64,000 nucleotides of DNA. Source: Limnoperna fortunei (Eukaryota; Mollusca; Bivalvia; Mytilida; Modiolidae). The position numbers were made by a program, and so were the translations under genes. The stretch lies in contig OX104113.1 of assembly GCA_944474755.1 (NCBI GenBank), positions 66,298,074 to 66,362,073 on the forward strand, read 5' to 3'. The stretch's first letter is position 1. Each line of letters begins with the position of its first letter. The notes beneath the pieces were generated by a model, which was not told the origin of the DNA, made no database searches, and worked only from the letters and a program-made list of their open reading frames with translations. Below, piece by piece: positions 1-8,639 of this stretch.

Positions 1-281
1 ATTGCTCATAGTAATCATTGGATATTTTATCGTTTCGATGTTTGATATTAATCTTGTGGATCATTGTATCATATTTTGTAAGGAAAACTGTAACAAAAGA
101 CTTATCCTGCCTGAAATCTCCCTTTCATTTCCTGTTGATTTTCCAATGAGCATAGAATTGGACTAAAGAAAGGGATACAATTGTTATTTTAAATATTATG
201 TACCTGCATTTTCGTGCGCAAACGTATTGATTTCATGTGCACTCTAATAATGGTTATGCATCGTTTCTGGATGGGATAAGA

Positions 282-385
282 CTCATTAAAATAAGTTGAT
301 ATAGTTCTTATGAGCTCATTAAAATAAGTGATATAGTTATAATGAGCTTATTAAAATAAGTGATATAGTTCATATGAGCTCAATA
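282..385. repeat. 32-33 bp minisatellite, about 3 copies
   Basis: Three consecutive units begin near 282, 315 and 347, and a fourth begins near 379 and breaks off. Each unit starts CTCATTAAAATAAGT or CTTATTAAAATAAGT, followed by GATATAGTT and ending ATGAG. The units differ by a few substitutions and one single-base indel. The array lies just upstream of a SINE2 copy. No coding potential is seen. Confidence 0.85.
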
Positions 386-393
386 ACTGCTAC

Positions 394-750
394 TTAGCGC
401 CCTGTGACTTGGAGGATTGGCATTGTGCTACTCATAGAGCTGCCCAGTGCGTCCCCAGATGGCAGATAAGCGAGCCCTTCTAGGTTAAAATACAGAAAAA
501 CTAGCAGTGGATTGTAGTGGGTAACGTGTTTGGAGAGTGCTACCCCCTTGCAAGATAAAGACCACTTTTGTAACGGTAGACTGATTGTACTACATTTTGC
601 TAAATTCTCCAACCCTACCGAACATTCAATACGTTATTCAGTGGAAGACAAAATTTTGCTCCAGTAGGTCTACCCCCTTTTTCGTTGATTCATTGTTTCT
701 AGTTGCGAATATAGCCGCTATATTGCACTCTGGACATTAAGAATACATTC
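394..750 (+). mobile_element. SINE2 retroposon copy, diverged
   Basis: The sequence follows the SINE2 family order: the head block GAGCTGCCCAG / GCGTCCCC, then GTAGTGGGTAACGTGTTTGG, GAGAGTGCTAC, the GATAAAGACCACTTTTGTA block, a CAGTGG..AAAATTTTG block, and a degenerate tail at about 695-745 resembling the AATATAGC..TATTGC segment of the other copies. Spurious short reading frames on the minus strand arise from this repeat. No target-site duplication is visible, and the copy looks old. Confidence 0.75.
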
Positions 751-1135
751 TATTACTCAGTTTATTTAGTCAGCGTCTGTCGGATCATATGAACGATTTA
801 GAACTATTTTTGCTGCTGCTTATTTCTTTTCTGACGTGACTTCTATAAATATATTTTATTTAACTTTCCTTTATGAACAGAGCTTCCCAATTTCATAACT
901 TTCAATGGTTTTATGGTTTCTAATTTTTCCAGAATTTGTATATTTTTGTTTTAAGTTTACGATGAAGAGTTAAAAGGGCTTCTCTTTTTCATACGAATTA
1001 CGTTCGCCTATATCATATTCCTTATTTAGTTGAATATGATACTTTCTTATTATCCTCATGTATTTATACTATTCTCTATATATTTTTAAATAAAGTACGA
1101 TTTCTCCCATACGACACATTCAGTTTAGCAGTATA

Positions 1136-1455
1136 CAGTGGCGGATCCAGGGGGGGGGGGGTAAGGGGCGCACGCCCCCTTTTAAAAAAGGAAAGGAAAA
1201 AAGCAGGGATGGTAACAACCAGGGCCAAAGGCAAAAATGTAATCCCCGCTCGTCCTCGCCATAAATTAATGCATTCACGGTACTAATTCGTTTTGATGCT
1301 TGGAAATTGCGAGAATGCAGGATGTTGCATCATTTTTTCGATAGCTTATGGGGGCCTTAAGCGGCCCACAGACCTCCTGCCATAAATGCGTGGCCCTCCT
1401 TTTCCGATATCCCCTTTTTACGACCCCCCTTTCGAAAATCCTGTATCCGCCCCTG
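1136..1455. mobile_element. Nonautonomous hAT-like DNA transposon (MITE)
   Basis: The element opens with CAGTGGCGGATCCAGG and closes with CCTGTATCCGCCCCTG, which form an imperfect terminal inverted repeat of about 16 bp (14 matches). The direct repeat GTATA flanks it at 1131-1135 and 1456-1460. Inside are G- and C-rich runs near both ends but no transposase frame, so it would need a transposase supplied in trans. Termini of this CAG-GGCGGAT type are, from memory, typical of hAT-related nonautonomous families. A true hAT insertion would have an 8 bp duplication and only 5 bp are clear here, so the superfamily is an inference. Confidence 0.65.
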
Positions 1456-1617
1456 GTATATATAGTGATTTGTGTTTCTATATTCTATTTGGTCATGCAT
1501 ATCAAAGTATTAGATTTGTTATTGTTTCTATTATTTCTCTAAAGTATGTATCGGAAAGTAAACATTGTTGCATGTACCAGTGGACATGGCCTACTTAATT
1601 CAATATTGTATGTTTAG

Positions 1618-1662
1618 TGGATACTGGGTAGGATTCCCAGGGCTGGACCCGCAACGAATTGT
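1618..1662 (+). mobile_element. SINE2 head fragment
   Basis: A 45 bp remnant carries the SINE2 head order ACTGGG..GGATTCCCAG..CTGGACCC, matching the 5' end of the better copy at 44383-44793 read on its minus strand. Nothing else of the element remains. The match is short, so confidence is limited. Confidence 0.4.
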
Positions 1663-2365
1663 TTTATTTATTAAATCATTAGAACTGCCTGCGTTTACTG
1701 GTGTGTCTGTACGAGTCCTGTGATTTTGGACGGTTACAATTTGTTTATTGTTTTGATTTGGTAATAATAATATTTAAATTCCTTAATACTCGGATCATAG
1801 TTAATTACTTTCTTCATAAAAAAGAACTGCAAAATGAAGAGATGTGATTGGTCGAAAGTATTCGTAAAGTGCATAAATTGTCACAGTTAATAGATTCTAT
1901 CTTTGGAAACTTGGTTAATCAAAAGATTTTTACCGCAGAGTGTAACGAGCTGTGTCTGGAAACACTACTTTCTATAAACGACGACAGCAGTCACATGTTA
2001 TTATTTATTTAAAGTCACGCAATTTAAAAACATAATTCAACCTAACAATATTCTCGAAGACATTCTTTTTTAAAACAATGCTAGAAGCTATAATAACGGA
2101 AAAGTTGTTTAGAATTTACATTTATGCAAAAAGAAATTTATTGTACATTTTAACAAAATTTAGATCAAACCATAATTGTTACATTTACTGGGTAATGTAC
2201 TAGAACAAAACTATGGATAACTTGCATTTAAATTATAGATAAATCCATAACTATTATAAGTATTGATGTTTGGATTGTTGAAGACAAAAGAGAGACCTTG
2301 ATGCATTTGTCATCGATTCCGTCAAATATTCTGAAATGCAGTTTGAGTTAATAATAAGGCTTTGG

Positions 2366-2621
2366 GTCTATACTGGGAGCGTTCCCAGTGCCTAGCGCTT
2401 CGACAGGTGGCGGATTGAGAGACCCTCACGTTGGGGTTGTCCGGTTACCTAAACTACAGTTGGTAACGTGTTTAGATATTACCACGTACCTTTCACGTTA
2501 CAGACCACTTTGTTTTGTAGGTAGATGTCACAAAAGACTAAATTCTCGGTCCTTACTCAATAGACTGTAGTGGCAGTCAAAATTTTGTTCCAAATGTCGC
2601 ACCCTTTAACCCGTAGATTTA
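2366..2621 (+). mobile_element. SINE2 retroposon copy, tail-to-tail with LINE
   Basis: The head ACTGGGAGCGTTCCCAGTG is followed by GGTGGCGGATTGAGAGACCC, GTTGGGGTTGTC, GGTAACGTGTTTAG, a degraded GACCACTTTG..TAG block and GTGGCAGTCAAAATTTTGTTC. It ends at CCGTAGATTTATTG, where the LINE tail begins in the opposite orientation. Its own 3' tail is missing or merged into the LINE tail. The internal sequence is heavily mutated, so this is an old copy. Confidence 0.75.
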
Positions 2622-2821
2622 TTGATTGATTGATTGTTTGTTGTTCAGCAAGCAATATTTCAGCTATATTCAGACGTGAAAATTATAGTTTTTAACTTAT
2701 TAGTATGGCATGCCTCCCTTTATACTAAAACGTAATCTCATACAATAATATGAGAATATATACAGATAAAAATGGTACTTAAAACAATAAAAGATATGAA
2801 GCATCCCACTTAGTAGTGAAA

Positions 2822-3640
2822 TTAAATTTTATTAAATAAATTAATTTCTTTAAAAAACTTTAAAATTGTGTCGCCTGCGACAGTTTTATATAAATTAAAA
2901 TACTTATCTAGACTAAAGAAACGTTCCCGAATGTGGGCAACGTCCATACAGTCCATCAAGACATGCTTAATGGTGTATGGACTGTTGCATGGCACGCATT
3001 CGGGTCGTGGCTCATTATTTAAAATATAACTATATGTCGTCCTGGTATGACGACATCTTGTTAAAACAACTTGGTCTCTGCGACCTCTGAAACTTTTAAA
3101 ATTATTTGTGTGCAGTAGTGGCTGAATCTCATGAAGTTTATTATGAACATGCAGATCCCAACCACTCTGCCACAAACTAGAAATATATTTAAAAATAACT
3201 GGTTTAAAATCAGTAAAAGGAATATCACAGTTTATAATATTATTATTCAGGGCATTCTTTGCCTCCTGATCCACGACTGTGTTCTCATGGATTCCCACAT
3301 GACTTGGGATCCAGAAAAACACAATCTCTTTTCTCAAAGCTATTAGAGATTTGTAAATTTCACAAATTTCTTAAATATAAGGGTTTTTAATTTTGAAATT
3401 TTGGATAGCAAGCAAACACGAGAGGGAATCCGAGCAGATAATTAATTTGGAATCGTCTGACGAAGCAACTATTTTCATTGCAAGAAGAATAGCTTGCGCC
3501 TCAGCAGTAAATACGGATGAGGCAGACGGGAGACGCCGAGTTTCAACACGCTCTCCGAAGACAGCTGCTGAGGCAACTTTATCATCATCTTTTGACCCGT
3601 CTGTATAAATAGTGCTATAGTCAGGGTAACACGATTTTAT
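2822..3640 (-). pseudogene. LINE ORF2, RNase H domain and C terminus
   Basis: RNase H degrades the RNA strand of the RNA:DNA hybrid during reverse transcription. On the minus strand the four expected acidic positions are present: YTDGSK near 3600, FTAEAQAI near 3505, CSDSLS near 3435, and HVGIHENTVVDQEAK near 3290-3245. A frame change and a stop fall between 3390 and 3345, joining two open segments. Downstream is a conserved-looking C-terminal region with RCRHTRTTYSYI, ECVPC and TIKHVLMDC, a Cys/His-bearing tail typical of RNase H-bearing LINEs. The domain is readable throughout apart from those breaks, so decay is moderate. It is contiguous with the RT segment to its right. Confidence 0.9.
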
Positions 3641-3723
3641 TTCTGCAAAATGTTGTATTATTAAAGGGTTTGTGTCTGACTTTTTATAATTTCGTAAATC
3701 AAAAATAAATACCGGTTTGGGGT

Positions 3724-5126
3724 TTAACCAAGGGGGATTATTTGGAGTTCGATTGCAGCAATTTGATCTAAATTTATACCTGAATTTTCTAAATGAGATT
3801 TAATTCGAAGGCCAAAAGGTTGAATTTTGTTTGGATGCTTTTCAATATTATTCATGTTTTTTCCTCGATAACAAATGAGAAAATCGTCAACATACAAAGA
3901 ACCATCAATATTATCTTTCAAGACTTGAGCGAGACTATTAATTGTAATGCTGAATAAAGTAACTGAAAGGATGCTACCTTGAGGAACACCCATTTGTTGT
4001 TCAAAAGGGTCAGATCAGAGAGAGTTGAATTTACCCGAACTTTAAATTCTTTATCAGACAAAAAATTTGAAATGAAGGTAGGAAGTCTACCTTTCAACCC
4101 CATATCAAAAAGATCCTTTAAAATGCCATATTTCCATGTTGTGTCGTAAGTTTTTTCTAGATCGAACAAGATCGACACAACATGTTCATGTTTTGCAAAT
4201 GCGTTTCTTATGCCGGTTTCAAAACGCACCAGATGATCTAGGGTACTTCGCCCTTGTCGAAATCCTTTATATGGTTTTACAAAGACAGCTTGTGAGGGCT
4301 ATAGGCCGATAGTTGGACGCTTCTGAGTGATCTTTTCCTGGTTTTGGAAAAGGCACAACAGTGGCCATTTTCCAAATAGATGGTAAGTCACCCGTTTCCC
4401 AAATGTTGTTAAGAAGATTCAGAAGACATTCGAGAGAAGATTGTGGCAGATGTTTGAGAAGTTGATAAAGGATGTCATCTGGACCACATGCTGTATCGTG
4501 AGATTTGTTCAAAGAAGTTTTTAGCTCTTCCAAAGAAAAAGATTTATTATAATCTTCTAAATTTTTTGACAGGAAATTAAGTTTTGATTTTTCTTTTTGA
4601 ATTTTGATCCGCTGAAAATTGGGATGATAATTTTCAGCAGATGAGTGTTTTGCAAATGTTTCGGCCAATTTGTTAGATATATCTTACTCTGATGTTAACA
4701 AGTCTTGTCCATCCTTTAAATGATGGACATTTGATTTACTGTTTTTACCTTTAATTTTACGAATCATGTTCCAAATTTTATTCATAGAAGAATGGTTATT
4801 TAGTTTAGAAACAAAGTTACGCCAAGAGGGGCGTCGTCTTTGTTTCATTAACATGCGAGCTTTCGCTCGAATAATTCGGAAATGGTTCAGATTATTTTGA
4901 GTTGGGTGTTTATTAAAGCGTCGTTCGGCTTTTTTCCGGTCTTTAAAAGCGTCCTCACAGCTGTCATCGACCATGGTTTACTAGGATGTTTTGGATTTGT
5001 CGAGGTCTTAGGAATTGTTTCATCAGCAATTGAAATAAGTGTTCCATTGAATTTTGAAATTGGATCAGAAATAGTTTCAAAAGTATCAAAAGAGTTTAGT
5101 TGCTCTATATATACAGAGTTGTTCAA
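3724..5126 (-). pseudogene. LINE ORF2, linker and reverse transcriptase domain
   Basis: The RT copies element RNA at the nicked target. On the minus strand the readable blocks are: the linker (5126-4684, basic, with a frame change near 4900), then AACGPDD-like DTACGPDDILYQLLKHLP, WKMATVVPFPKPGKD and NYRPIALTSCLCKTI (4668-4267), then FDLEKTYDTTW (around 4160), and MGVPQGSILSVTLFSITIN with the catalytic LYVDDFLIC (around 3890). The YVDD catalytic pair is intact, and the FDLEK Asp is present. Frames break at about 4260 (within the KTI..MR region), 3990 and 3760, and a stop separates the linker from the RT near 4680. It cannot yield a working enzyme as it stands. Confidence 0.9.
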
Positions 5127-5177
5127 ATAGAGGCCAATTGGCTTTGTTAAATTTATACCGAGCGACTCGTTCTGTGT

Positions 5178-5820
5178 TTAAAGATTCCAGATAATGGGAA
5201 AGTTATCACTGCCACAGAGATCGTCATGGACTTTCCATGAGAAATCGGGCAACAGAGAAGGATCTGCTATTGTAAGATCAATAGCCGAATATGATCCATT
5301 CCCAGGATGTAAATATGTATTGGTTCCATCATTAAAAATACACAGATCTTCCTGATTCATTATGCCTTCAATAATTTTACCTTTATCGTTTATTGCGTTA
5401 CTGCCCCATAAAGGGTTGTGTCCGTTGAAGTCCCCAAGTAATATATAAGGGGCCGGAAGCTGATCAGTAAGATGTTTCAACTGATTTAAATTTAATGAAG
5501 AATTGGGATGGATATACACAGAGAATAAAGTAATTGTTTTGTCTAAAGATAACAGCAACCGCCTGAAGATCAGTGTTGAGAATTACAGGGCTATGTAGAA
5601 CGTGATCTTTTACAAGAATGGTAGAGCCGCCAGCAGCTCTATCATTCTCGTCCACATATGTGCTGTATATAGAGTAGTTTTTTAAAGATATGTTATCACT
5701 TCGTTTTAGGTGGGATTCTTGGAGGCAAAATGCAACAGGAAGAAAGGCTTGAACTAATAATGTGATTTCAAGAAAATTAATCTTAAGACCTCGACAATTC
5801 CACTGATTGATTCTGTCCAT
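5178..5820 (-). pseudogene. LINE ORF2, AP-type endonuclease domain
   Basis: This domain would nick the target DNA. It starts with MDRINQWNCRGLKINF, an N-terminal Asn motif usual for LINE endonucleases, followed by CLQESHLK (catalytic Glu), ILLGDFNGHNPLWGS (Asp-x-Asn motif), AIDLTIADPSLL and finally GSDNFPI. The last motif is normally SDH, so the catalytic His is replaced by Asn. The domain is split between two frames that overlap at 5464-5558, so a frameshift lies there. ATG at 5820 is the natural ORF2 start because ORF1 sequence lies just upstream and the QWNCRGL motif follows at once. Confidence 0.88.
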
Positions 5821-6059
5821 TATTTTGGAGGACGAACGGTGGAGATACTAATTTTTCGTTGTGTTCTCCCTTGCCCGTCTCGACTGGGAGACCGACTGTG
5901 CGATCCCGTAATATCCATTGGATCGCCCCAAATTGTCTCGTTACACATGTCCTCCAAACTGCCGAACCTATTATGGACCTGCACGGGGTCTCTCATAGAT
6001 TTCGGAGTTCGGTCGCTTAGTTTCCTTAGGTTTTGGATTGTTAGGTGCAGGTTTTTTGC

Positions 6060-6560
6060 TTTTACATTTTTATTTGGGGGGGGGGGCTGCTTGAAGAAGT
6101 TGACGTTTTAGATTGGGTGGATTTCAAAGACGAAGAAGTTTGGGATGTTGAAGATTTCCGGGATGATGTAATAATTTTGTCACTGGTTTCAACTGGTAGT
6201 CTTTCAGGGTCATTTTTATCAATAGGCCAGGTGATCGTTGTTTGCGTTCCAGTTGAAGTATAAACGCGTTTGGTGACACTGGCATAAGACATTGACGGAG
6301 ATGATCAGACGACGAGCCTCAGGGTAGCTGATGTTTTTTTCGGTTTTCAACTTTTAGATGTCCTTTTCTTTTTTAAAATATACACAGTCTTTCGACGAGG
6401 ACATGTGGGCTTCACCGCAATTGGCACATTTTGGTGTATTAGTGCATGTAAAGCCCTAATGCCTTACATCTGCACATTTAAAACATATCCCTACTGGAGT
6501 GGAAAGACCTTGTTACCTTTCTTACAATAATTTTTTCGCGGTCTTTTGCAAAAAAAAAAA
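6060..6560 (-). pseudogene. LINE ORF1 (gag-like, zinc knuckle) remnant
   Basis: ORF1 proteins of this LINE group bind the element RNA. On the minus strand CFKCADVRH, an in-frame stop, then GFTC, KCANC, GEAHM and KDC span about 6488-6384. This is the Cys/His knuckle spacing known from Jockey/I-type ORF1. It is followed by the usual basic stretch and KTEKNISYPEARRL (around 6340), then after a frame change SYASVTKRVY (6289 downward), LPVETS and a Ser/Thr-rich tail to about 6062. The N-terminal half is unreadable upstream of about 6500. One stop inside the knuckle and at least one frameshift make it a pseudogene. Between 6060 and 5821 several more stops precede ORF2. Confidence 0.8.
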
Positions 6561-6850
6561 ATTGTCGACATATGCAAATGGGGACACGTGAAAGACCTCC
6601 CTTCCAATTGTTCTCTGAACAATAAATTGCTTGTAAATTTGTTCTCGTTACGTTTGTAACTGAAATACTGCTATCTGGACGCTATGCAAATATTCAGTTA
6701 ATTAATTTTTAACATCTGTAGCCAAGTATAAGTAGCGTCCTCTGACACTTTTCAGAACAACAATATACTCATCCTTGACCTTTGACTCATTGACAAAAGT
6801 TAAAAGTTTCAAGAGGTAAAATATGCTCACATGTTGAAGGTTGAATAATT

Positions 6851-6984
6851 GTTTGCTTAAATGGTGTTTAATGCCACTTTCTAAATTTTTTAGCTATATA
6901 GTGACGTCCAGTTTTTATTGGAGAAAACTCCTAACTTTCGGTATTTTGATTGGAGTAGAGCACTACCTTCCCGCGAATCTTGAA
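6851..6984 (-). mobile_element. SINE1 fragment, strongly diverged
   Basis: The stretch reads AATGGTGTTTAATGCCACTT, then TTAGCTATATAGTGACGTCC, AGTTTTTATTGGAG, and near the right end GATTGGAGTAGAGCACTACC. These are the SINE1 3' and central blocks in the same order as the good copies at 59164-59389 and 59470-59738, in minus orientation. The tRNA-like head is absent and the GGGTACTCCGG block is lost or deleted. Confidence 0.65.
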
Positions 6985-7414
6985 AAAAAGATTATCATTG
7001 TAATGTTGTATTGGTTGGATTTAAAGTATACAGCATGATAAAATCATCTTTAAAAATAATGTTTTATAATTCGCAGAGTAGAGAATCTACTTTGAAGCAT
7101 TGTACTTCATTATACGACATTAAAATCAATTGTACTAGCATTCACCAAAACATGTTAATGGGGAGGGGATTACCAGTATTGTCGACTTCTATCATTAATA
7201 TTGCGACCATTTGAATCCATTCATTTTATTTTTTATTTTTATATTTTTTTATTTTATTAATTTTTTTTTGGTTAATTTAGTGCGCGGGATTGTTACACCT
7301 TAATGTCGTGAATTTTGATATGTTTTACTCTGTCAAATGTCAATGCATTGCTGTGTACTAATGATGGTTCCCAGGGATCAACTCGCAGAACTGTAAGACG
7401 CCGGTTTGCTTTTG

Positions 7415-7676
7415 TTTGTTTGAATGGTGCTTAACGCCACTTACGGCAATTTTTTTTACTATATCGTGGCGTACTTTTTGAGGGTAGGAAGCCAAAGAAA
7501 CCCCCGACCTTTATCGTGGCGTACTTTTCTGGAGGTAGGAAGCATTAGAAAACCCCCGACCTTTATCGTGGCGTACTTTTCTGGAGGTAGGAAGCCTTAG
7601 AAAACCCCCGACCTTTGGCAATCCTTGTCAGTTAAGATTTAAGGCTTAACTCTTAATTGTTGACAGACACGTGATC
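7415..7676 (-). mobile_element. SINE1 copy with an internally amplified 52 bp block
   Basis: TTGAATGGTGCTTAACGCCA opens the 3' end of SINE1 in minus orientation. The central block (TATCGTGGCGTACTTTT, GGAGGTAGGAAGC, AACCCCCGACC) is then present three times in tandem, at about 7462, 7513 and 7565 (spacing 50-52 bp). The remaining 5' part (CAATCCTTGTCAGTTAAGAT to GACAGACACGTGATC) stops at the same head position as the copy at 59389. The whole right half is duplicated again; see 7567-8034. Confidence 0.8.
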
Positions 7677-8034
7677 AAAAGTATACTGGGACCATACCCA
7701 CAGAGCACACAAGGGCGTCCATGGGAGGCGGATAGGAGAAGCCCTCTCCTGGGAACGGGGGGGGGGGGGGTGTTTCATAATACGGAAAGCCGACCTTTAT
7801 CGTGGCGTACTTTTCTGGAGGTAGGAAGCCTTAGAAAACCCCCGACCTTTGGCATTCCTTGTCAGTTAAGATTTGAGGCTTAACTCTTAATTGTTGACAG
7901 ACACGTGATCAAAAGTAGATACTGGGACCATACCCACAGAGCACACAAGAGCGTCCATGGGAGGCGGATAGGAGAAGCCCTCTCCTGGGAACGGGGGGGG
8001 GGGGTGTTTCATAATACGGAAAGCCTGGACCATA
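7567..8034. repeat. 234 bp tandem duplication spanning a SINE1/SINE2 junction
   Basis: The unit starting with CGTGGCGTACTTTTCTGGAG at 7567 recurs at 7801, a period of 234 bp. Each unit holds the SINE1 central and 5' part followed directly by the SINE2 head (CTGGGACCATACCCACAGAG, GGCGGATAGGAGAAG) and a long G run (near 7758-7770 and 7993-8004). The two units are nearly identical and differ by a few bases and G-run length, so the duplication is younger than the elements inside it. Confidence 0.88.
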
Positions 8035-8180
8035 GTGGGTAACTGGGTAACGTGTTTGGAGAGTGCCACGCTCCTTGCACGATGAAGACACCTTTTGTAG
8101 ATTTCAAAAATAGTAGGCTCATTGTAGTCGCTACTACATACTTGAACAGTGGCAGTCACCATTTTGTTCCCTATGTCCCA
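7683..8180 (+). mobile_element. SINE2 copy, head duplicated
   Basis: The SINE2 head appears once in each 234 bp unit (7683-7797 and 7918-8030). Only the second continues through GTAACGTGTTTGGAGAGTGC, CACGCTCCTTGCACGATGAA, CCTTTTGTAGATTTC, TAGGCTCATTGTAG and CAGTGGCAGTCACCATTTTG to about 8180. The 3' tail with its simple repeat is missing. Short reading frames here are repeat shadows. Confidence 0.8.
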
Positions 8181-8439
8181 TCAGAAACTTTTTTCCGTGC
8201 TTCAGCATTTATATACTTGCGTCGCAGATGAATGATTATTTGAATTTTCGAGTTGCCTCCCTTTCTGCAGTAAAATAAAATTGTGTGAACCTGATACCAA
8301 TCGACAACCTCATAAGTAAGTAAGTCCCTTAAATTTTGTTGTGTGTTGTTTACGAATACTTGGTCACGTATAAGACCAGAAAAACTTGTTGTTTAATTAT
8401 CAGAGAATATTAATATCCCTTTTAAAGGGCGGAAATGTT

Positions 8440-8620
8440 CACTGGGTACTTCGGTTCCTTTCCCAATAAAAACTAGATCTAGCTAAAGCTGACAAATTAC
8501 ACGAAAGTGGCGTAAAATCCAAGTTTTCTAAATCCCGAAATCCCGTTCAAAAATATGTTTGGTTCAAATTGATTTTACGCCACTTACAGCTATATTGTCG
8601 GAGGAGCTAGTTTGAATTTT
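8440..8620. repeat. Two SINE1 fragments tail-to-tail, with a 15 bp perfect inverted repeat
   Basis: GGGTACTTCGGTTCCTTTCC and CCAATAAAAACTAGAT lead to AAGTGGCGTAAAATC at 8505-8519, the SINE1 3' end in plus orientation. Its exact reverse complement occurs at 8571-8585, followed by ACAGCTATATTG, the start of a second fragment in minus orientation. The 51 bp between them shows nothing recognisable. Both fragments are diverged. Confidence 0.6.
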
Positions 8621-8639
8621 GTGAGTGTGATGTCACTTT

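Larger units (their letters stand above)
2622..6560 (-). mobile_element. Non-LTR retrotransposon (LINE) with ORF1, EN, RT and RNase H; inactive
   Basis: Read on the minus strand, the order is zinc-knuckle ORF1 (about 6560-6060), endonuclease (5820-5178), linker and reverse transcriptase (about 5126-3724), RNase H (about 3640-2822), then a ~200 bp 3' UTR ending in a (CAAT)n-type simple repeat at 2636-2622. An AP-type endonuclease, an RT and a C-terminal RNase H together with a CCHC ORF1 are known in the I/Jockey-like group of LINEs; the exact clade is not resolved. At about 3.9 kb it approaches full length for such elements, but the 5' boundary is unclear beyond about 6640. Many frameshifts, stops and at least one catalytic substitution show that it is dead. 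A 3' end of the same family recurs at 60376-60930 and a similar ORF1 fragment at 32885-33240. Confidence 0.9.
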
